The translations under genes and the position numbers were made by a program. The notes below the pieces were generated by a model. It did no database searches and was not told where the DNA came from. It worked only from the letters and a program-made list of their open reading frames with translations. Shown here piece after piece: positions 1 through 11,300 of a DNA stretch of 64,000 nt (the stretch's first letter is position 1; each line of letters opens with the position of its first letter). The stretch comes from Pricia mediterranea (GTDB taxonomy: Bacteria; Bacteroidota; Bacteroidia; Flavobacteriales; Flavobacteriaceae). The stretch spans positions 2,292,501-2,356,500 of the forward strand of contig NZ_JAVTTP010000001.1 in the NCBI RefSeq assembly GCF_032248455.1. The letters are read 5' to 3'.

Positions 1-1
1 G

Positions 2-1756
2 ACCGAGTTCGTTGGGATTCTCGACCTTCAGAAAACCTTTGCTTTCGTACGGCCTACGGATTTTAGGATGTATACCGATTTTTTTGTTGCCAAGGGAAAT
101 ACCATGGATGCCAAGGATGGCGACAAAGTGGTGGTAACTTTCGAGCGCTGGTCTGACGATGACGATTCCCCCATTGGCAAAGTAACCGAAGTACTGGGTA
201 AACCTGGGGAGCATCAGACCGAAATACATGCAATCTTGGCTGAATACGGTCTGCCTTACGAGTTTCCGACCGAGGTAGAACGTTTTGCCGATACCCTGGA
301 TACCGCCATCAAGGAAGAGGAAATCGCAAAGCGTCGGGATATGCGCGAGACCTTGACCTTCACCATCGATCCCAAGGATGCCAAAGATTTTGACGATGCC
401 CTCTCATTTAAGATACTCGAGAACGGCAACTATGAGATAGGCATACATATCGCGGACGTATCACACTACGTGCGGCCGGATACTATTTTAGAGGACGAGG
501 CTTACGAACGTGCCACCTCGGTATATTTGGTCGATCGCGTGGTACCAATGCTCCCGGAGGTGTTGTCCAATAACGCCTGTTCGTTGCGCCCGAATGAGGA
601 GAAATACACTTTTTCCGCCATCTTTGAGATGGATAGAAAAAATGCCGGAGTCAAGAACCAATGGTTCGGTAGAACGGTCATCAATTCCGATCAGCGCTTC
701 GCCTACGAAGAGGCACAGCATATCATAGAGACGAAAAAAGGCGATATCCCAAAAGATATTTCCATTCGGGACGACGCCTATTCCGTTTCCGATATTGTTG
801 TGGAAGCTACCTTGGAAATGGATCGACTTGCCAAAATCATGCGCAACAAACGGATGCAGCAGGGTGCCTTGTCCTTCGATAAGGTCGAGGTGAAGTTTGA
901 ACTGGATGAGAACAACGAGCCTCAAGGGGTTTATTTCAAGGAATCGAAAGATGCCAACAAAATGATCGAGGAGTTTATGTTATTGGCCAACCGGAAGGTG
1001 GCGCAGTTCATTGGGAAGCAAAAACCAAAGAAAACTTTCGTGTATCGGGTACACGACGACCCGGACCAAGACAAATTGATGGCCTTGAACGGTATCATAT
1101 CGCGGTTCGGACATAAAATAGACTTTAAGGATAAAAAATCCATTTCGACTTCCTTAAATCAACTTTTAAGGGATGTCAAGGGTAAAAAAGAACAGAACCT
1201 GGTCGATACCCTTACTATCCGGAGTATGAGCAAGGCGATATATACCACCGATAACATCGGGCATTACGGACTTGGCTTTGATTATTATACCCACTTCACC
1301 TCTCCCATACGCCGGTATCCTGATGTGATGGTACATCGATTGCTGCAGCATTACCTGGATGGTGGGAAATCGGCCAATGCGGAGGAGTACGAACAAAAGT
1401 GCAAGCATTCGTCGGATATGGAATACTTGGCCGTTAGGGCAGAACGTGATTCCATTAAATACATGCAGATCAAGTTCATGCAAGACCATCAGGACGAGGA
1501 ATTTGTGGGAATTATCAGCGGGGTCACCGAATGGGGAATCTACGTAGAGATCATCGCGAACAAATGTGAGGGCATGGTACGCATAAGCGATATTAAGGGT
1601 GATTATTATATCTTTGACGAAAAAGAGTACGCCATTGTAGGGGAACGTACAGGGAAAACCTATCAGTTAGGGGACGAAGTTGTGGTGATGGTAAAGAACA
1701 CCGACTTGTTAAAACGACACCTAGATTTTTCCTTGATCGGTAAACATAAGGGCTAG
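2..1756 (+). CDS. rnr: Ribonuclease R, 5'-truncated by window edge
   Basis: 3'-to-5' exoribonuclease of the RNB family that degrades structured RNA. The reading frame is open to the first base of the window, so the N-terminal cold-shock region is missing and about 585 residues remain. The RNB catalytic signature TIDPKDAKDFDDA, with the aspartates that hold the metal ions, is coded at about 361-405. The RNB core continues to about 1470 and includes the conserved FTSPIRRYPD segment coded near 1297-1325. A C-terminal S1 domain (GIISGVTEWGIYVEI) runs from about 1505 to 1745. The protein ends soon after the S1 fold without the long basic tail of the Escherichia coli enzyme. It could be named VacB/RNase II, but the S1 end and the motif order favour RNase R. 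The next gene lies 300 bases away and is probably independent. Confidence 0.95.
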   Translation, partial: TEFVGILDLQKTFAFVRPTDFRMYTDFFVAKGNTMDAKDGDKVVVTFERWSDDDDSPIGKVTEVLGKPGEHQTEIHAILAEYGLPYEFPTEVERFADTLDTAIKEEEIAKRRDMRETLTFTIDPKDAKDFDDALSFKILENGNYEIGIHIADVSHYVRPDTILEDEAYERATSVYLVDRVVPMLPEVLSNNACSLRPNEEKYTFSAIFEMDRKNAGVKNQWFGRTVINSDQRFAYEEAQHIIETKKGDIPKDISIRDDAYSVSDIVVEATLEMDRLAKIMRNKRMQQGALSFDKVEVKFELDENNEPQGVYFKESKDANKMIEEFMLLANRKVAQFIGKQKPKKTFVYRVHDDPDQDKLMALNGIISRFGHKIDFKDKKSISTSLNQLLRDVKGKKEQNLVDTLTIRSMSKAIYTTDNIGHYGLGFDYYTHFTSPIRRYPDVMVHRLLQHYLDGGKSANAEEYEQKCKHSSDMEYLAVRAERDSIKYMQIKFMQDHQDEEFVGIISGVTEWGIYVEIIANKCEGMVRISDIKGDYYIFDEKEYAIVGERTGKTYQLGDEVVVMVKNTDLLKRHLDFSLIGKHKG

Positions 1757-2063
1757 CACTAATGGGCATATTCCCATAGGGTTTCCAGATTGGTATTTTG
1801 GCGAAAATAAGGTCCCGATATCGAAGCTATACAATTTAACGGGACGGATTGGGTTTATAGTGTACCGGTCTAAACGCAAATTACGGTGACCTTATGTTCT
1901 TAAAACCGGCCTAAATTAACATCCTAAAACGAGCATTAACAAATTTTAAGCACCTGTTCCCAAAAGGAAATATTTAAAATTTTTAATGCGAGAGCGTAGC
2001 GGTTGCACCCGTTCTCAATTTTTTAATTATCCTATTTTCAAATAATTACAAAAATTTAAACGT
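1757..2063. other. Intergenic gap, no gene
   Basis: This 307-base AT-rich stretch separates rnr from the GIN-domain gene. I see no open frame with coding character. Its only notable structure is the imperfect hairpin at 1990-2026, listed separately. No clear TAnnTTTG promoter box was found. Confidence 0.5.
1990..2026 (+). terminator. Hairpin followed by T-run, possible terminator or leader structure
   Basis: GAGAGCG (1990-1996) can pair with CGTTCTC (2010-2016) using one G-U pair, with an inner GGT/ACC pairing, and is followed by AATTTTTT. This is the form of a rho-independent terminator, but it sits 234 bases after rnr and 40 bases before the next start, so it could instead be a 5' leader structure of that gene. 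Confidence 0.3.
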
Positions 2064-2741
2064 GTGAAACAGTTCATGTTTTTAATGATACTCCTGCTAG
2101 GCTCAAGTACGACTATAGCCCAGGAGAACAGCATCCAAGAGCTTAGCTCTTTCACGGAAGTGAAGGTATTCGACGGACTTTCTATAAACCTTATCAAATC
2201 AGACGTTAACAAGGCCGTAGTTAAAGGCGAGAGCATAGATAAAGTGGCTATCGTCAACAGTGACGGGGTCTTAAAAATCCGGATGCAGCTCGATAAGATT
2301 TTTAGCGGGTACCGTACGTTCGTCGATTTGCACTACAGCGGGAAACTTGTGGTCATCGACGTTAACGAGGATGCCAGGATAAGTTCCGACGGGACTCTTA
2401 CGCAAGATGTTTTGGAACTTAAGGCCCAGGAAGGTGGAGAAATCAAGATTGACGTCGAAGTGGAACAGCTATTGATCAAGACCGTGACCGGCGGAATAAT
2501 CGTTACCAGCGGAACCTCCGACTTACAGGATGTAGCTATCAATACAGGTGGTATCTACGAAGGAAAAAATTTCAAGACCAAGTTTTCTACGGTCAACGTA
2601 AACGCTGGTTCACGGGCCGAAATATACGCCTCTGACTATGTTAAGGCTACGGTTAAGGCGGGAGGGGAGGTTCTGGTCTACGGGAATCCTACTAAAATGG
2701 ATAAGAAGACCGTTTTTGGCGGTACTGTAACCCGAATGTAA
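2064..2741 (+). CDS. Secreted GIN-domain (DUF2807-type) protein
   Basis: A 225-residue exported protein. The start is GTG at 2064, with an in-frame ATG four codons later as an alternative. Residues 1-20 form a Sec signal peptide ending at an Ala-Gln site (TTIAQ). The rest has the short alternating beta-strand pattern typical of the 'head GIN' domain (DUF2807, putative auto-transporter adhesin), a right-handed beta-helix-like fold common in Bacteroidota: repeated short strands such as VKVFDGLSINLIKSD and VNAGSRAEIYASDYVKATV with many Gly and Ser turns. The function of the family is not established; surface or periplasmic location is inferred from the signal. No operon partner is evident: the next gene starts 186 bases later. 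Confidence 0.8.
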   Translation: MKQFMFLMILLLGSSTTIAQENSIQELSSFTEVKVFDGLSINLIKSDVNKAVVKGESIDKVAIVNSDGVLKIRMQLDKIFSGYRTFVDLHYSGKLVVIDVNEDARISSDGTLTQDVLELKAQEGGEIKIDVEVEQLLIKTVTGGIIVTSGTSDLQDVAINTGGIYEGKNFKTKFSTVNVNAGSRAEIYASDYVKATVKAGGEVLVYGNPTKMDKKTVFGGTVTRM

Positions 2742-2927
2742 TTTACCGGTGATCAATGTATCGGAGATGAAGTCATGATGGGGTTAGTTTTTTCTTCCTT
2801 GAACCTATGCGTGTATCCATTTAGAATGTTAATACTCTACAGTTATTCGTTAACTGAGATTGTTGTTTCGGTTTTAACCGTTAACTTTTGCCTTTCTTCA
2901 CGCTAAGATGGACTTTAACGAGTAGCT

Positions 2928-3674
2928 ATGTGGCAAGACGTACAGGCAGCGATACCCTTGGGCTTCTTATTGGCCTTTATGATCGGGCCCGTTTTTTTTG
3001 TGCTGTTGGAAACCAGCGCGACCAGGGGCTTAAGGGCGGCATTGGCTTTTGACTTAGGGGTAATTTTCGCCGATATTATTTTCTTGGTCATCGCCTATTT
3101 CAGCAGCTTCCAACTGCTGGAAAACCTTAGTAATCAGCCGGGACTCTATGTTTTCGGTGGGGTTATTCTCTTGATATATGGTATTACCGTATTCACTAAA
3201 AAACCATCAAGAAAGGCGGTCACCAAGTTCAGATCTACCAAAAGCAATTATTTGAATCTTGCCATCAAAGGATTTTTGCTCAATTTTATCAATATCGGGG
3301 TACTGGTATTCTGGTTGGGCATTATCATCGTGGTCGGTCCCAGCCTGGACAACGATCCCGACCGCATCCTCATATTTTTTTCGTCCATGGTCGGAGCCTA
3401 TTTCGCGACCGATATCCTAAAAATCCTTTTGGCCAAACAGCTCAAACAGAAGCTCACTTTCAGGCGCATATTCTGGGTCAAAAAATTCTTGGGACTTATT
3501 TTGATAATTTGTGGACTGGTATTGATCGTCAAGGGATTTTTGCCCAAGGACCAATTCGATATCGAGAAAGGGATAGAGAACATCGAGTTGGGATTATCAT
3601 GGGATTCTGAGCGACCCAAGGCTTCAGGAGAACGTTTTCACCTATGGCTATCTAGAACCCCGCACGAGTTGTGA
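2928..3674 (+). CDS. LysE-family amino-acid exporter
   Basis: A 248-residue polytopic inner-membrane protein of the LysE/RhtB translocator family. The N-terminus AAIPLGFLLAFMIGPVFFVLLETS carries the GP motif of the first helix, followed by about five more hydrophobic helices (about residues 37-60, 70-90, 115-140, 145-165 and 185-205). These exporters drive basic or neutral amino acids out with the proton gradient; the substrate cannot be told from sequence. The last 40 residues (after KGFLPKDQF) are hydrophilic and lie beyond the usual end of the family. The start is ATG 2928. A TTAACTTTTG sequence at 2880-2890 may be a weak -7 promoter element. Confidence 0.85.
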   Translation: MWQDVQAAIPLGFLLAFMIGPVFFVLLETSATRGLRAALAFDLGVIFADIIFLVIAYFSSFQLLENLSNQPGLYVFGGVILLIYGITVFTKKPSRKAVTKFRSTKSNYLNLAIKGFLLNFINIGVLVFWLGIIIVVGPSLDNDPDRILIFFSSMVGAYFATDILKILLAKQLKQKLTFRRIFWVKKFLGLILIICGLVLIVKGFLPKDQFDIEKGIENIELGLSWDSERPKASGERFHLWLSRTPHEL

Positions 3675-3814
3675 GGATTAAGACATTGAGTCCCTCTAGA
3701 CTTTTTGATTACCGTTTTATCTGCAGCTTATGAGGATAGCCTTCTCGAATTATGAGGGTGTGCTGCGACATTGGGCACCTTGTAACATCGGGTGGCCCAA
3801 TTTACCTATAGCCC

Positions 3815-3842
3815 ATAAAAAACCCCCACAAATTGTGAGGGT
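3815..3842 (-). terminator. Terminator of the tRNA-Cys transcript
   Basis: On the minus strand ACCCTCAC pairs with GTGGGGGT around a short AATT loop (positions 3842 to 3822, one bulged base) and is followed by TTTTTT. It lies seven bases beyond the 3' end of the tRNA. Confidence 0.75.
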
Positions 3843-3848
3843 CCGGGG

Positions 3849-3919
3849 AGGCATCGAGCGGATTCGAACCGCTGTACAAGCTTTTGCAGAGCTGCGCCTA
3901 GCCACTCGGCCACGATGCC
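3849..3919 (-). tRNA. tRNA-Cys (anticodon GCA)
   Basis: Reading the minus strand from 3919, the acceptor stem GGCATCG (3919-3913) pairs perfectly with CGATGCC (3856-3850). The anticodon loop CTGCAAA carries GCA, and the T arm has GGTTCGAATCC. The discriminator base at 3849 is U, the identity base expected for tRNA-Cys. The 3' CCA is not encoded (CCC follows) and must be added by tRNA nucleotidyltransferase. Length is 71 bases with a short variable loop. Confidence 0.95.
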
Positions 3920-3931
3920 ATTTTAGAATTG

Positions 3932-3939
3932 CAAAGGTA
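3932..3939 (-). promoter_or_regulatory. Promoter -7 box for tRNA-Cys
   Basis: TACCTTTG on the minus strand matches the Bacteroidota TAnnTTTG element and sits 12 bases upstream of the mature 5' end of the tRNA, within the 46-base gap after folB. I see no good -33 TTG. Confidence 0.5.
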
Positions 3940-3964
3940 AGGTGTTTTTGTGATTTTGGAAAAT

Positions 3965-4324
3965 TTAATCCCTGCTGCGCTGCAATATGACCGTTACTTT
4001 TTCAACATCGCCTCCAATCGGCGGGTTTATCTTGGATACCGCGACCTCAATTTCGACCACCAATCTTATTTCTTCAAAAATACGGTCGATAATCGACTGA
4101 CCTACGTACTCCAATAATTTAGAGGGCTTGGCCATTTCCTCTTTCACGATATGGTTGATGTGAACGTAATCTACGGTATCCGATAGTTTATCGGAGCGTG
4201 AGGCTTTGGTAAGATCCGCTTCCACAGCGACATCTACCCGATATTCGCTGCCAATGGCAGTTTCTTCCTTAAGGCATCCGTGATGGGCGTAAACGCGGAT
4301 GTTGTCGATTTTTACTTTTCCCAC
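3965..4324 (-). CDS. folB: Dihydroneopterin aldolase
   Basis: Cytoplasmic folate-pathway enzyme that converts 7,8-dihydroneopterin to 6-hydroxymethyl-7,8-dihydropterin and glycolaldehyde. At 119 residues it has normal family length. Visible family marks are VYAHHGCLKEE near residues 11-21 (with the substrate-binding Glu), SDTVDYVHI in the middle (conserved Tyr region), LLEYVGQSIIDRI, and a C-terminal KINPPIGG containing the lysine thought to be catalytic. The best start is GTG at 4324; no ATG gives the conserved N-terminus. A TACCTTTG box lies 20 bases upstream. The gene follows sprF by about 65 bases on the same strand and precedes tRNA-Cys, but its own promoter suggests independent expression. 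Confidence 0.93.
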   Translation of the reverse strand: MGKVKIDNIRVYAHHGCLKEETAIGSEYRVDVAVEADLTKASRSDKLSDTVDYVHINHIVKEEMAKPSKLLEYVGQSIIDRIFEEIRLVVEIEVAVSKINPPIGGDVEKVTVILQRSRD

Positions 4325-4343
4325 TTCTAAAAGAAATATTCGG

Positions 4344-4351
4344 CAAAGGTA
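4344..4351 (-). promoter_or_regulatory. Promoter -7 box for folB
   Basis: TACCTTTG on the minus strand, in the gap between sprF and folB, 19 bases before the folB GTG. It predicts a leader of roughly a dozen bases. Confidence 0.5.
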
Positions 4352-4388
4352 AGCGAAAACGTCGAAAAGTATCTACCGGCGCTTTTGT

Positions 4389-5342
4389 TTAATATGTACA
4401 CCGACAATTACTAAGTCCCTGGAACAGGTCGACCCCAATAGTCACTACGTGGGTTCCTGTACTGTAGGTAATGATTTCGTTGAGGATGATCTGATAGGAA
4501 TATCCAAAGTAGAAGTTATTTTTTTTAAGTCCCGCAAAAGGTGCAATGTAGAGGGGGTCTCCGATCTGGTCGTTCAAAAAACGATAGTTTACACCGGTAT
4601 AATAGTAATCCTCAAAATCGTAAAAACGGAATTTTAGGTTGAGGTCGGTCTCAGATCGGCCGTCGCTTTCAAAGAGTTTGAACAAGAGCGAGGGCTCTAT
4701 TTCGAGGTCGGAATTTTTATTCTTCCGGTAGCGGTAGCCGGTATAGGCGTAATAATTTCTTAGTTCGTTGGGTTCATCGGCGTTAAATGTGAACTTAGTC
4801 GGGTCTTTACCTAAAAGGTTCGAGGCGTTCGCGCTGAAATAGAACTTGCCGTAGCGGTACATGGCCCCCACATCAAAGTTGTGGTTGGTAGTCTGACGGT
4901 TGTTGACCACTCCGGGGTCTAGATTGGCATCGATAAATTTATCGATATCGATACGAAATTGATTGAAGTTATAGGATAATCCAAAGGATAGAAACTCATC
5001 ATCATACCGGTCCAGGGTCAAATGGTGCGCAAAGGATATCCTAGCCCCTTGCTGTTTGGTATAACCGTTCTTATCGTTGTATAAAAAAAGTCCGAGGCCC
5101 GATTGTTCCCCCAAGCGCATATCCGCCGCAAGGGATTGGGTCTGGGGCGCATCTTTGATACCCACCCATTGGGCCAAGCCGTTCAGCCGTATCTTAACGT
5201 GATCGCCGATACCCGCGTAAACGGGGGACAATACGAAGGGGTTGTCCGCCAGATACTGTGATAATTGGGGCGAGTTGAGCTCTTGGCCCCGGGCTGCGAA
5301 CAGACCGCAGAGCATCAAGAAGGTCGTTATAAAATTACGCAT
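4389..5342 (-). CDS. sprF: SprF-like PorP/SprF-family outer-membrane protein
   Basis: A roughly 318-residue type IX secretion partner of the PorP/SprF family. ATG at 5342 (MRNFITTF) is preferred; an in-frame TTG at 5348 adds two residues. Residues 1-20 form a signal peptide (GLFAARGQE). The mature start SPQLSQYLADNPFVLSPVYAG is the classic opening of the family, followed by alternating amphipathic strands of a beta-barrel. In Flavobacterium johnsoniae SprF is needed for the SprB adhesin to reach the cell surface and is encoded directly after sprB, as here (18-base gap). The family has many paralogues, so the name rests on operon position as much as on sequence. Confidence 0.88.
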   Translation of the reverse strand: MRNFITTFLMLCGLFAARGQELNSPQLSQYLADNPFVLSPVYAGIGDHVKIRLNGLAQWVGIKDAPQTQSLAADMRLGEQSGLGLFLYNDKNGYTKQQGARISFAHHLTLDRYDDEFLSFGLSYNFNQFRIDIDKFIDANLDPGVVNNRQTTNHNFDVGAMYRYGKFYFSANASNLLGKDPTKFTFNADEPNELRNYYAYTGYRYRKNKNSDLEIEPSLLFKLFESDGRSETDLNLKFRFYDFEDYYYTGVNYRFLNDQIGDPLYIAPFAGLKKNNFYFGYSYQIILNEIITYSTGTHVVTIGVDLFQGLSNCRCTY

Positions 5343-5360
5343 GGTCAAGTAGGTTAAGAT

Positions 5361-8300
5361 TTAGCGATATAAGGTAAAGTGCCCGACGAACTCCCGTTCA
5401 TCATTTTCTCCGTTGAGTTTGATAATGTACCAGTAATCGCCGCTCGGAAGTTCGGTCTGTTGGTAAAAACCGTCCCATCCGCTGTCGCCCTGGCCCATTC
5501 GGTATACCTCCCTACCATAACGATCGAATATGATGGTTAGTATCTGTGGGAAGCCCTCATCGTTACGCGGTTTCCAATTTTGATTTTCGCCGTCTCCGTT
5601 CGGGGTAAAGAAGTTGGGAATCTCGATATCGATGAACTCGATAAAGATATTGGCACTCGCCTCACATCCATTTTCATCGACCACGGTCACGACGTAGGTA
5701 TCGGTTCGGTTGATTCTATAGGTAGTATCCGACCCGTTGTTGTGGTCGCCGAAGTAGATCGTATAGTCTTCACGACCCCCGTTAACGGTCGCGGTCAGCT
5801 CGTTGATGTTGCTCTGTTCGACGCTGATCGTCAAAGGTTGGTAATCATCGATTTCGAAAGTATGGGTCAAGATACATCCGTTGGCATGCGAGATGGTGAT
5901 GTAATGCGTTCCCGGAGCGATATCCCTAAAGAACGGATTGAGCTGCATATCGGCAGGATCCTGGGAATCCAAGGCGTAAAGTACCTCATCGGAAACGTTA
6001 TCATCTTCAAGTACGATGTTGATATAGTTGGATGGGATGTTCCCCTCGCAGCCATAGACCGGTTCTACCGTAGCATTAAGATCCACACCGGAATCGATGG
6101 TAACCGCGATATTTTCTTCACAGCCCATGGCGTCCCTGACAAAGACAAAATAGCCGCCGGATGCCAGATCCGTCAGGATGGTCCTGTCCTGGACGAAGTT
6201 GCTCTCGCTGCTCAGCCGGGTGCTATAGGGGGCGGTGCCGCCGGTAATGGTCAGTTCTATCGAGCCGTTTTCCTCGCCGGTACAGACTTCGGGAAGCACT
6301 GTGGCCGTTATGTCCAGCATCTCGGGCTCGTCGATGGTATATTCCAGTTCCACAAAACATCCGTTGCTGTCTTGAGCGATAACACGGTAGGTTCCGGGAG
6401 CCAGGTCTTCGAAGGTATTTTCGTCGTCGAACTGGTTTAGGTTCGGAGAAATGGCGTATTGATAGCCCCCGGACCCACCGGATAATGTTACGGTAATGCT
6501 ACCGTCGTTCTCTCCGGCACAGGTGGCGTCGGTGACGCTTTCGGTATAGGTCAACCGATCCGGTTCGGTAATGATGACCTCTTCCGCCGGGGCCGTACAG
6601 TCCCTTGTCGTTGCGTTGCCGCTGGTCACGTTTACATAGTAGGTACCCACGGTCAATCCCACGAACTCCCCGTCTGGTTGCGGACCTGCTACCAGAGAGG
6701 CCGAGGTCAAGGAAGGATGGGTGTACAAGGCGTACTCGTAATTTCCGAGTCCCCCCGTCGCACTGGCGTAAATGATGGCCGTATTGTCGCCGTTACAATT
6801 GATGACGGCTGCAGATTTGTCGACGGTCAGGGCCAAAGGCTCGATGATATCTTCTTCGATGGAATTCGAGAGTACGGAAGTACATCCGTTTGCGGCATCC
6901 CTGACGTAATATTGATAAACGCCGGCACTTAACATCCCGCTTAAGGGAAGGTTTACGCTGTTGCTGGTCATGGGGTTCCATGTAGCATTGTCCGTACTGT
7001 ATTCATAGGTACCGCTTCCTCCGGTCGCGCTGAGTTCGAGTTCGACACCGGTCGCACAGGTCAGGGGACTCGTTCTGATCAGGGCCGCTTGTACCTCGGT
7101 GGGGTTGACGATTTCGATAATGGACGTCTCCTCGGAACAGCTGACGTCGTCGCTTACAGTAATGCTGTAAAACCCTGCTGCGAGTCCGTTAAAGGTGGCT
7201 GTGGACTGTGCGGCCGAGGTCCGTAGCAAGGTGGTGCCGGCCATGTCGTCGTAGCGGTTCAACCGGTAGTCATAGTTTGGGGCGACCGGATTCGTCCTTG
7301 GGGCTAGCGTTGCGGATACCGTTGCGGTGTTCCCATCGAAACATGCCAAAGGCGTTGCGGTGATGGTGGGGACAATATTGTCGGGCCGGATGAGGTCGAT
7401 ATTATCCGATAGCACGCATCCAAGTGCATCGGTAACGGTGATATGGAAACTACCTGCGGATAATCCTTCGAAAATAAAGGCTTCTACGTTGGTCTCGGTA
7501 AAGTTCTGTGTGCCGGAATCATCGATAGTTATGGTGTACGGTCCTTCGCCTCCGGTGGGGTCGACCAAGATTCTGCCCTGATCGTTTGAACAGGTTACGT
7601 TGGCTTCCTCGCGAATATCTGCTGTTATAGGGTCGCTTGGGGCATTAATGGTGATTACGTTGGAGCCGTCCGCACATTGTGGTGCATCGGTCGCGGTAAC
7701 CCGGATATAGTAACTGCCTCCGGGGAGGTTCGAAATGATCAACGGGGTCGAAGTATCGGTCGAGACTACGCCGCCAATGGGTGTATCGGCAATGGCGAAG
7801 ACCTGATAGTCGTAGTTGCCCGTATAATTGTTAATGGCGACACTGAAACTGCCATCGTCGGTGCCGTCGTTGAGACATAGCTCATCGGTCAATTTGGTCG
7901 CAATGGCCTCGATGGTATCAGGGTTGTCGATGGTATGGACGGTCTCTATGATACACCCTGTATCCGTATTGGTAATGGACACCCGATAATTTCCAAACCC
8001 TAGGCCGGTAAATGATTCGGGATTGTTTGTTGAAGTCCGGGTCTGCGAATAGGTAACATTGATACCGTTTACCGTGTATTCCAGATTGGGTATAGCCGAT
8101 GACGGAGTAACCGTCACGCCAACCGTGATTTCTGCGCTGTTCGCTGGTGTACAGGCGTCTTCTTGGGTTGTCGTAACTAGCGCATCGCTGATTTCGACAT
8201 AGGGAATGATTGTGGCGGTAGTACTGCCAACACATCCATTGTCGTCATAGACGTTGATGGTATAGTTGCCACCGGTGACGTTGGTCTCCGTGTAGGTATT

Positions 8301-11300
8301 GTTCGCACCGTCCTGAACTACGGTCGATGTTGTCATATTGATAAATTCATAGCGTCCGTAGGTGCCGGAGCCGCCGGTAATTACCGTGTCATCGATAGTG
8401 ATGGTCGCGTTGTCGGGACTGTTGCCAGCGCTACATCCGAATTCCGTAACCGTAGCATTGACATTGGCAATGGCATCCGGCTGTACGATCTGTTGGGTAA
8501 TATCTGTGGAGCAAGAATTTATTCCCGTTGCACGAACGGTATAGGCAATTCCTGCAAGCGTACCTCTCAATCCGGTAAACGTCGCCGTGGTATTGGTGGT
8601 GGAGGCGGGTAGTATCGGTGAACTCGTGGAACTTCCATCCCCTGAGATAATTTCAAAGGTATAGGGTCCCACTCCATTGTCGGATACACTTACGGATATT
8701 GTTCCGTCATCGGCACCGTTACAGGTAACGTCGGTAAAGTCATCCACAGAAAGAACCGGTATAACAGCGGTTTCAAGACGTTGTGCGATGGTGGTACTGC
8801 AAGCGTGTCCCGTAGCTGTGTCGGTAATGGTAAATACGTAGTTACCCACTTGGGTAAGACCGGTAAAGGTTGCCGAAGCGGCAGCCATACTGGTATCGTC
8901 CGCCGGATCGGTCGGAAGGGTGCCAGGGTACCTTACTTCATAATCGAAAGTACCGGAACCTCCCGTTTGTGTTACAGTAATATCTCCACCGGGCGTAACG
9001 GAACAATCAATGGTCTTGTCTACCGTCGTTGTAGGTACGATAGGCTCGTAGATGATTTCTGCGGGGGATGTCATGAAAGTACACGTCCACTGGTCGGTAA
9101 TCCGCACCTGATAATCACCTGCATCCAATCCGGAAAATATTCGGGAGTTCTGTGGGGCACGAATGTCTGCTCCGTCCCTGATCAATTGATAGGTATAGTT
9201 ACTGCCCTGTCCGCCGGTCGGAAGGGAGACTTCAATTTCCCCTTCGAAATTAGTACAGTTGGCTTGGTTGATCTGTAGGTTCGCGCTGATCGGGATTGGG
9301 TCGGCCAAGACGATGCCGCTCTGTATTTGAGTCTGGCAACCGTTTTGGTCGATGACCCAGGACTCATAGGTTCCGGGAGAAAGAGCATCGAATCTGGGCG
9401 AAGGATCATAGTCCGTGGCGACGGTAGGTGCAAGGGTACCGACATAGTATTCGTAACCGCCCCATCCACCGAGTACATTGGTGATTTCGATGACACCATC
9501 GTTACCGACACAGGTTATCGGATCGACTTGCGTGTTCGCTGTAATTGCGGCACTCGGTCCGGCGACACTAAAATTTTGCTGATTTGTACATGCAGGTGCA
9601 CCATCTTGTGTAATGGCTACATAGAAATCTCCGGCAGGCAAGTTTACAACCGGCGTAGGCCCAAGGTTGCCATGATTGGCAATGGTCGTTACTGGATTAT
9701 TGGTAACCTGCTCAAATACCTGATAATCAAATCCACCAGTATAGGTAGCATCTACCATAGAGAAGGTTATGGCACCGGTGTTGGTTCCAAAGCATACCAC
9801 ATTATTTACTATGTTGGTATTAATGGTAAAGGTGTTCGGGTCTGTTACTTCCACCGCAGTTTGAAGGAAACAACCGGTAGTTGTATTGGTAGCCGTTACT
9901 TCATAGGTACCAATATCCAAGCCTATAAAAGTATGCGTAGCTACATTTCCGGTAAAAGTGTCGTTATGCACTACATCCAGACCAACAATATCGTACTGAA
10001 TGTTGTTTGTGCCGATACCGGGATTGAAGGTTGCATCTACCTGCACTTGTCCATCGGCACCGGGGACACATGATGGGACTGTAGGTGCGGCAGTTATTCC
10101 GGTTAGTGCCGCAAACGGCGCAATAGTGGCGCTCGTTGTTTGCGAACATCCGGTATCATCGTAGACCGTAATATCATAAGTGCCGCCCGAAACATTGGTC
10201 TCCATATAAATGTTGCTGGAACCGTCCTGAACGGTGGTCGATGTAACTGTATTTGTAAATAAGTATCGTACAAAGTTTCCTGAACCACCCGTTGGATTAA
10301 CCGTAATAGTTGCATTGTCGAGATTATTTCCTATGGTACAGCCGAATTCGGCAACCGCAGGCGGAGGAACATTAATTGCAGCGGGCTCTACAATAGTAAT
10401 AGGGCCACTATTGGTAGTACATCCGTTGCTGGCGTTTCCGGTAATGGTAACTACATAGCCGGCTGCCGTGTTGGTCGGTACCAATCCGGTAAAGCTGGCC
10501 GAAGTGTTCGTCCAACTGGTCGGGGCGATGTTGGTCGCGGCCCCATCCATAGAAGTGATTTCAAAGGTGAACGGACCGATGCCGTTGTCTTCAGCGGAGA
10601 TAGTGACAGTGCCATTGTTGTCACCATGACAGGTAATGTCCGTTGTGGTTATATTTTCCACTACCGGCTGCAATCTGGCGGGAACGTTTACCGTAAATTC
10701 CCTATTACAGCTGGGGTTGTCGGGCGTATTCGTATCGTATATGATAATGGTGTAATCCCCTGCCAAAGGCGCTTGGTGATCGAAGGGATTGGTTGTAATC
10801 GCAGTGCGCGCTACTGCAGGTGCCCCGGCGGTATTGGTTATGGAATACTCATAGCTGCCAGATCCCGTCAAAGCTTCGATTTCGATTGTCGCATCCGGCG
10901 AACCAGTACAATCCAATGTTTTTGTAAGCGCGGCCCTTGCCGTGAGAACGGGGTGTACATCAAATGCTGTCTGTACGCTGGAACAGCCATTTCCGTCCAT
11001 CACATACACATCATAGGAACTGGCGGCCACATTGTTGAAGACTCCGCCATTATCGAGATAGGATGTCGGAACCGGGTCTCCCGCGGGAACCAATGCATAG
11101 CGAATATTTCCGGCTGCCGAATTGCCCGTTACTGTTAGGCTGATGGGTGCGCTACAGTTGTCCTGAACCACTGAAGTAATGGTCGGATTGGGCGTTAGGC
11201 CCAGTGCTACCGGTGCAAGGGTAACCGGACAGCCGTACTGGTCGTTTACGGTTACGATATAGTTTCCTGCGGGGGAATTTACCGGAATTTGAATCGGATT

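Noticed and set aside
3730-3990. Plus-strand open frame of 86 codons
   Set aside because: It runs across the tRNA-Cys gene, its terminator and the end of folB.
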